Shown one piece after another: positions 14,004 to 16,811 of a DNA stretch of 16,811 nt. This DNA is from MED660 sp002691025 (lineage in GTDB: Bacteria; Myxococcota_A; UBA9160; UBA4427). The translations under genes and the position numbers were made by a program. The stretch lies in the NCBI GenBank assembly GCA_002170485.2, contig NHDZ02000005.1:1-16811 (forward strand). Reading direction: 5' to 3'. The notes under the pieces are model-generated. The model searched no databases, had not been told where the DNA came from, and worked only from the letters and a program-made list of their open reading frames with translations. The number at the start of each line of letters is the position of its first letter. The stretch's first letter is position 1.

Positions 14004-15071
14004 ATGGGGAGTCATCGCGTGGCTAGATTTGTTTGCTCCGATCCCTTGCCTCTTGAGAGTGGGCGCTCGATTCCGTCTTTCGAAATTGAATACGAGATCT
14101 ACGGTCAGTTTCATCCCGAGCGTACCGTGCTGCTTTGTCACGCACTTTCTGGCAGTGCTCACGCCGCAGGGCAGGGTGGGTGGTGGGACGGAATGATCGG
14201 TCCGGGGAAAGCTCTGGACACCAATGAGTTGTGTGTGATCTGCTCGAATACATTGGGTGGATGTTCAGGGAGTACCGGTCCATCCAGTCCCCACCCTGAT
14301 GATGGAAAGCCCTGGGCTCTCCGCTTTCCGGTGATTACCGTGGGTGACATGGTCAATGCCCAGATGCGGCTTGCTGATCATCTCGGTGTGGACCGCTGGA
14401 AGGCAGTCGTGGGTGGGTGTTTGGGAGGGGCGCAAGCGTTGACCTGGCTGCAGCGTTATCCAGAGCGCTGCGAGCGAGTGGCTGCGGTAGGAATCACGGG
14501 AGTCACCTCGCCTCATTCTTTGGCTTTCTATGAGGTGCTTCGTCAGTCGCTAAGACTCGATCCGGCCTACAAGGACGGTGACTATTACTCCGAAGGGATT
14601 CCGACAGCCGGGATGGGTCTCAATGCGCGCATTGGGATGCTTTTCTGGATGACTCCCGAGGTAATGACGGCACGCTATGGGCGGGAGTTGCTCGGCGATG
14701 ATTATGCCTACACGTTGGATCCGGAATTCTCCATCCACCAGGGAATGGCGGCTTTGGGTGCCGGGGCAGGGGCGAAGTTCGACCCGAATACAATGATCTA
14801 TCTGAGCCGGGCCATGGATTACTACGACCTGGCTCGCGGCCATCGAGACCTGGGCTCGGCCATGGCCAGAGCGCGTCGACCTGTTCATCTGGTCAGCTAC
14901 CGAAGTGACTGGCGCTATCCTCCGGAAAAAGTAGAGGCTCTCCGCGAGGCTCTACCCGACGGGGAGCACTCTGTACTGGATAGTGATTTTGGACATGGAG
15001 CGTGGTTGTTTGATACGGCCACCTTGTCGAAGACATTGGCTCCCTTCTTTCGTAACGAAGAAGAGGGCTAA
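14004..15071 (+). CDS. metX: MetX-family O-acyltransferase (homoserine O-acetyltransferase-like) with Cys nucleophile
   Basis: A 355-residue alpha/beta-hydrolase-fold protein. It carries MetX landmarks in order: HALSGSAHAAG (46-56), GWWDGMIGPGKALDT (59-73), NTLGGCSGSTGPSS (82-95), FPVITVGDMV (108-117), the nucleophile elbow VVGGCLGGAQALTW (135-148), FDPNTMIYLSRAMDYYD (259-275), SDWRYPP (301-307) and FGHG (329-332). By alignment the triad is Cys139, Asp302 and His331. MetX enzymes use Ser in the elbow (GGSMGG) and usually read GHDAFL at the His, so both sites differ here. MetX transfers acetyl from acetyl-CoA to homoserine in methionine synthesis. ATG 14004 is preferred to ATG 13872, which adds 44 residues without family character. 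Only a weak ribosome site is seen. Alternatives are another acyl acceptor, or recruitment by the cluster. Its stop lies 4 nt from the exporter stop on the other strand. Confidence 0.82.
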   Translation: MGSHRVARFVCSDPLPLESGRSIPSFEIEYEIYGQFHPERTVLLCHALSGSAHAAGQGGWWDGMIGPGKALDTNELCVICSNTLGGCSGSTGPSSPHPDDGKPWALRFPVITVGDMVNAQMRLADHLGVDRWKAVVGGCLGGAQALTWLQRYPERCERVAAVGITGVTSPHSLAFYEVLRQSLRLDPAYKDGDYYSEGIPTAGMGLNARIGMLFWMTPEVMTARYGRELLGDDYAYTLDPEFSIHQGMAALGAGAGAKFDPNTMIYLSRAMDYYDLARGHRDLGSAMARARRPVHLVSYRSDWRYPPEKVEALREALPDGEHSVLDSDFGHGAWLFDTATLSKTLAPFFRNEEEG

Positions 15072-15075
15072 GCGT

Positions 15076-16811
15076 TTACGTCAGCTGTCGTTTTGCCAGT
15101 CCTGCAAAGAATCCGTCGCGTTTCATGAGTTCGGTATAAGTACCGTTTTCGATGATCTTGCCTTCGTTGAGCACATAGATGCAATCAGCATCAATGACCG
15201 TACTCAAACGATGTGCGATCACGATTCGGGTGGCGTTCAGCTTTGCAATGTTATCCGTGAGAGTTTTCTGGGTCTCGTTGTCAAGCGCGCTCGTAGCTTC
15301 GTCAAAAACAATCAACCTCGGCTGCCTCGCCAGGGCGCGCGCGGCCGTGATCCTCTGTCTCTGGCCTCCGGAGATATTGGACGCCCCTTCTCCGAGGTAG
15401 GTCTCCATGCCCATGGGCATGGCCTTGATGTCTTCGGCAATACCGGCCAGGCTCGCCGCTTCCCAGGCCTCGTCTTCGCTGATGCCACTGCCGCCTGCAA
15501 TGTTCTGGAAGAGGGTGCCCGCAAGGAGTCTGTTCTCTTGAAGTACGACCCCCATTTTTCGCCGTAGCTGCCTCAGGTTCAATCCATGGAGATCTTGATC
15601 ATCGATAATGATCGAGCCGGCGTCGGGGGCTTCGAAGCCTAGAAGGAGCCTTACAATCGTGGATTTCCCTGCTCCGGAAGGTCCGACGAGCGCAATGAAC
15701 TGACCGGGTTTTACGACAAACGAGACCCGGTCGAGGATGAGCGGTGTGTCGCTGCCATATCGAAAGCTCACTTCATTGAATTCGATTTTCCCGACGAGTG
15801 CGTCCAATTTCGAGCCTGAATCGACGCCGGGGTCGGGTTCTTCTTTGGCGTCCAGAATGGGTTTTACGCGCTCATAGAGCGGAGTGATGTTCAGGAATTT
15901 TATGACGAGCTCGACGAGCCCGAAAATGGCCGCGATGAATTGACCGAGTGCGACATTGAAGGAGATGAAGTGGGCTGTAGAGAGAGAGAGGCGACTCTTT
16001 CCGGGAGGCGTTTCCCATTCTGCCGGACTGTAGAAGAGGGCCATGAGGACGTCACCCTGCCAAGCCAGGACGAGAATGATGACAAACATGACCAGGACGT
16101 TCAGTACCGACTTTGTGAGGTACAGGATGATGTTCAAGAAACGTTGCTTGTAGGTGAGCTGAACCAGTTCACCGTAACGTTTCGACCACTGTGCAAACGC
16201 GTTGTGTTCGGCCCCTGCCACACGAAGCTTGGGTAGTGCAGTCAGTAGTTGGAGAACGACACCTTGGAGCTGACCGACCATTTTCATCATTTTTCGACTG
16301 ATATCGATGAACTTGAAGCCGATAGGAATCGCGATCAGTGTGTACGTGAAAACGACAAGGAAAACGGCCAGGCTGATCTTCCATTCGTAGTAGAGCATGA
16401 AGGCGAAGCTGAAAAGGGCGGTTACTCCGTGGAGGAGACTGTGCATGACATTGGTTGTCACGACTTGTCTCATCTGATCGATGCCGTCGGCTCGATTGAC
16501 CAGGTCCCCAACCGAGTAGCGTTGGAAGAACTTGCTGGGCAGTTTGAGTATCCGGTCCCATACGGCTGTCTGCACGATGTTCTGCATCCGCCCTTCGATG
16601 CGGAGCATGGCTATGCCTTGGACATAGGAGAAGGCCACGCCTGCCGCTCCGGCGAGGAAGACAGCGAAGCTCAGGACCTGAAGATTGGAAAGTTCAGCAT
16701 TGGGGATGACCGGATTCATGATCCAGCCTGTCACGATGGGTAAGACGAGCGAGAGCAAGCCAGCGAGCAGGATCAGCCAGGCAATTCTCCATATATCTCG
16801 TCGGCTTCCCC
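15076..16811 (-). CDS. NHLM-type ABC exporter, permease plus ATPase (N-terminus cut by window edge)
   Basis: The reverse frame is open to the right edge, giving 577 residues without the N-terminus. An internal TTG at 16758 is not the true start, since coding sequence (GSRRDIWRIAWLILLAG) continues upstream. The permease has about five or six hydrophobic segments, and RIEGRMQNIVQTAVWDRILK and PKLRVAGAEHNAFAQW, which are hallmarks of NHLM (nitrile hydratase leader microcin) system transporters, closest to the second-subunit type. Counting from 16758, the ATPase has Walker A GPSGAGKST (359-367), Q-loop VLQEN (405-409), signature NISGGQRQR (461-469), Walker B LIVFDEATSALD (482-493) and H-loop IAHRLS (514-519). 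It should export the mature peptide through the inner membrane. The N-terminal region, where a C39 peptidase or other fused domain could lie, is outside the window. It is transcribed towards the biosynthetic operon and ends 4 nt from the MetX-like stop. Confidence 0.9.
   Translation of the reverse strand, partial: GSRRDIWRIAWLILLAGLLSLVLPIVTGWIMNPVIPNAELSNLQVLSFAVFLAGAAGVAFSYVQGIAMLRIEGRMQNIVQTAVWDRILKLPSKFFQRYSVGDLVNRADGIDQMRQVVTTNVMHSLLHGVTALFSFAFMLYYEWKISLAVFLVVFTYTLIAIPIGFKFIDISRKMMKMVGQLQGVVLQLLTALPKLRVAGAEHNAFAQWSKRYGELVQLTYKQRFLNIILYLTKSVLNVLVMFVIILVLAWQGDVLMALFYSPAEWETPPGKSRLSLSTAHFISFNVALGQFIAAIFGLVELVIKFLNITPLYERVKPILDAKEEPDPGVDSGSKLDALVGKIEFNEVSFRYGSDTPLILDRVSFVVKPGQFIALVGPSGAGKSTIVRLLLGFEAPDAGSIIIDDQDLHGLNLRQLRRKMGVVLQENRLLAGTLFQNIAGGSGISEDEAWEAASLAGIAEDIKAMPMGMETYLGEGASNISGGQRQRITAARALARQPRLIVFDEATSALDNETQKTLTDNIAKLNATRIVIAHRLSTVIDADCIYVLNEGKIIENGTYTELMKRDGFFAGLAKRQLT

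Noticed and set aside
13769..14026. An 85-codon frame (plus) and a 99-codon frame (minus, 13658-13957) in the gap before the MetX-like gene
   Set aside because: Neither shows recognisable family features or a good ribosome site; both look like chance frames.
16759..16811. TTG 16758 as the true start of the exporter
   Set aside because: The same frame continues to the window edge with membrane-segment-like coding sequence, so the gene is cut by the edge and its start is not in view.

Overview
This window holds most of a proteusin-type RiPP biosynthetic gene cluster of the polytheonamide/aeronamide kind, seemingly unbroken between its two cut-off edges. The DNA is moderately GC-rich, Shine-Dalgarno sites are recognisable, and the maturation genes are tightly packed. 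This fits a Gram-negative, possibly uncultured, bacterium. Nothing in the sequence fixes the phylum. No rRNA, tRNA, CRISPR array, insertion sequence or phage gene was seen.

Layout. (1) 1-605, minus strand: N-terminal third of a B12-binding radical SAM C-methyltransferase, cut by the left edge and reading away from the rest. (2) 606-986: divergent intergenic region with an AT-rich patch and a perfect 7-bp hairpin. (3) 987-1505: precursor peptide, with a nitrile-hydratase-like (NHLP) leader of about 126 residues ending in Gly-Gly and a 46-residue core made almost only of Val, Asn, Ala and Gly. (4) 1587-11683: six overlapping maturation genes in the order PoyD-like radical SAM epimerase, two tandem B12 radical SAM C-methyltransferases, TPR-methyltransferase fusion, two more PoyD-like epimerases. 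(5) 11733-13691: a third complete B12 radical SAM C-methyltransferase after a 49-nt gap. (6) 13692-14003: gap with a terminator-like element. (7) 14004-15071: MetX-family acyltransferase with cysteine at the nucleophile position. (8) 15076-16811, minus strand: NHLM-type ABC exporter, N-terminus cut by the right edge, meeting the MetX-like gene tail to tail.

How it may work together (inference from family knowledge). The leader recruits the enzymes. Epimerases invert alternate residues to give an L/D backbone. The methyltransferase fusion is a candidate for Asn side-chain N-methylation. The B12 radical SAM enzymes methylate unactivated carbons of Val, Ile or Met. Cleavage after Gly-Gly and ABC export would release the product. 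The Gly-Gly peptidase is not in the window.

The most striking feature is the core. Its Asn-x-Asn pairs repeat at exactly six-residue spacing (core positions 5/7, 11/13, 17/19, 23/25, 29/31) and a Val-rich C-terminal tail follows. This is the spacing expected to stack side chains along an L/D beta-helix of about six residues per turn, the fold of polytheonamide B. The Val-rich tract lies at the opposite end from where it lies in polytheonamide, and the core has no Ser/Thr except the last residue. The cluster therefore probably makes a new member of the D/L beta-helical pore-forming peptides.
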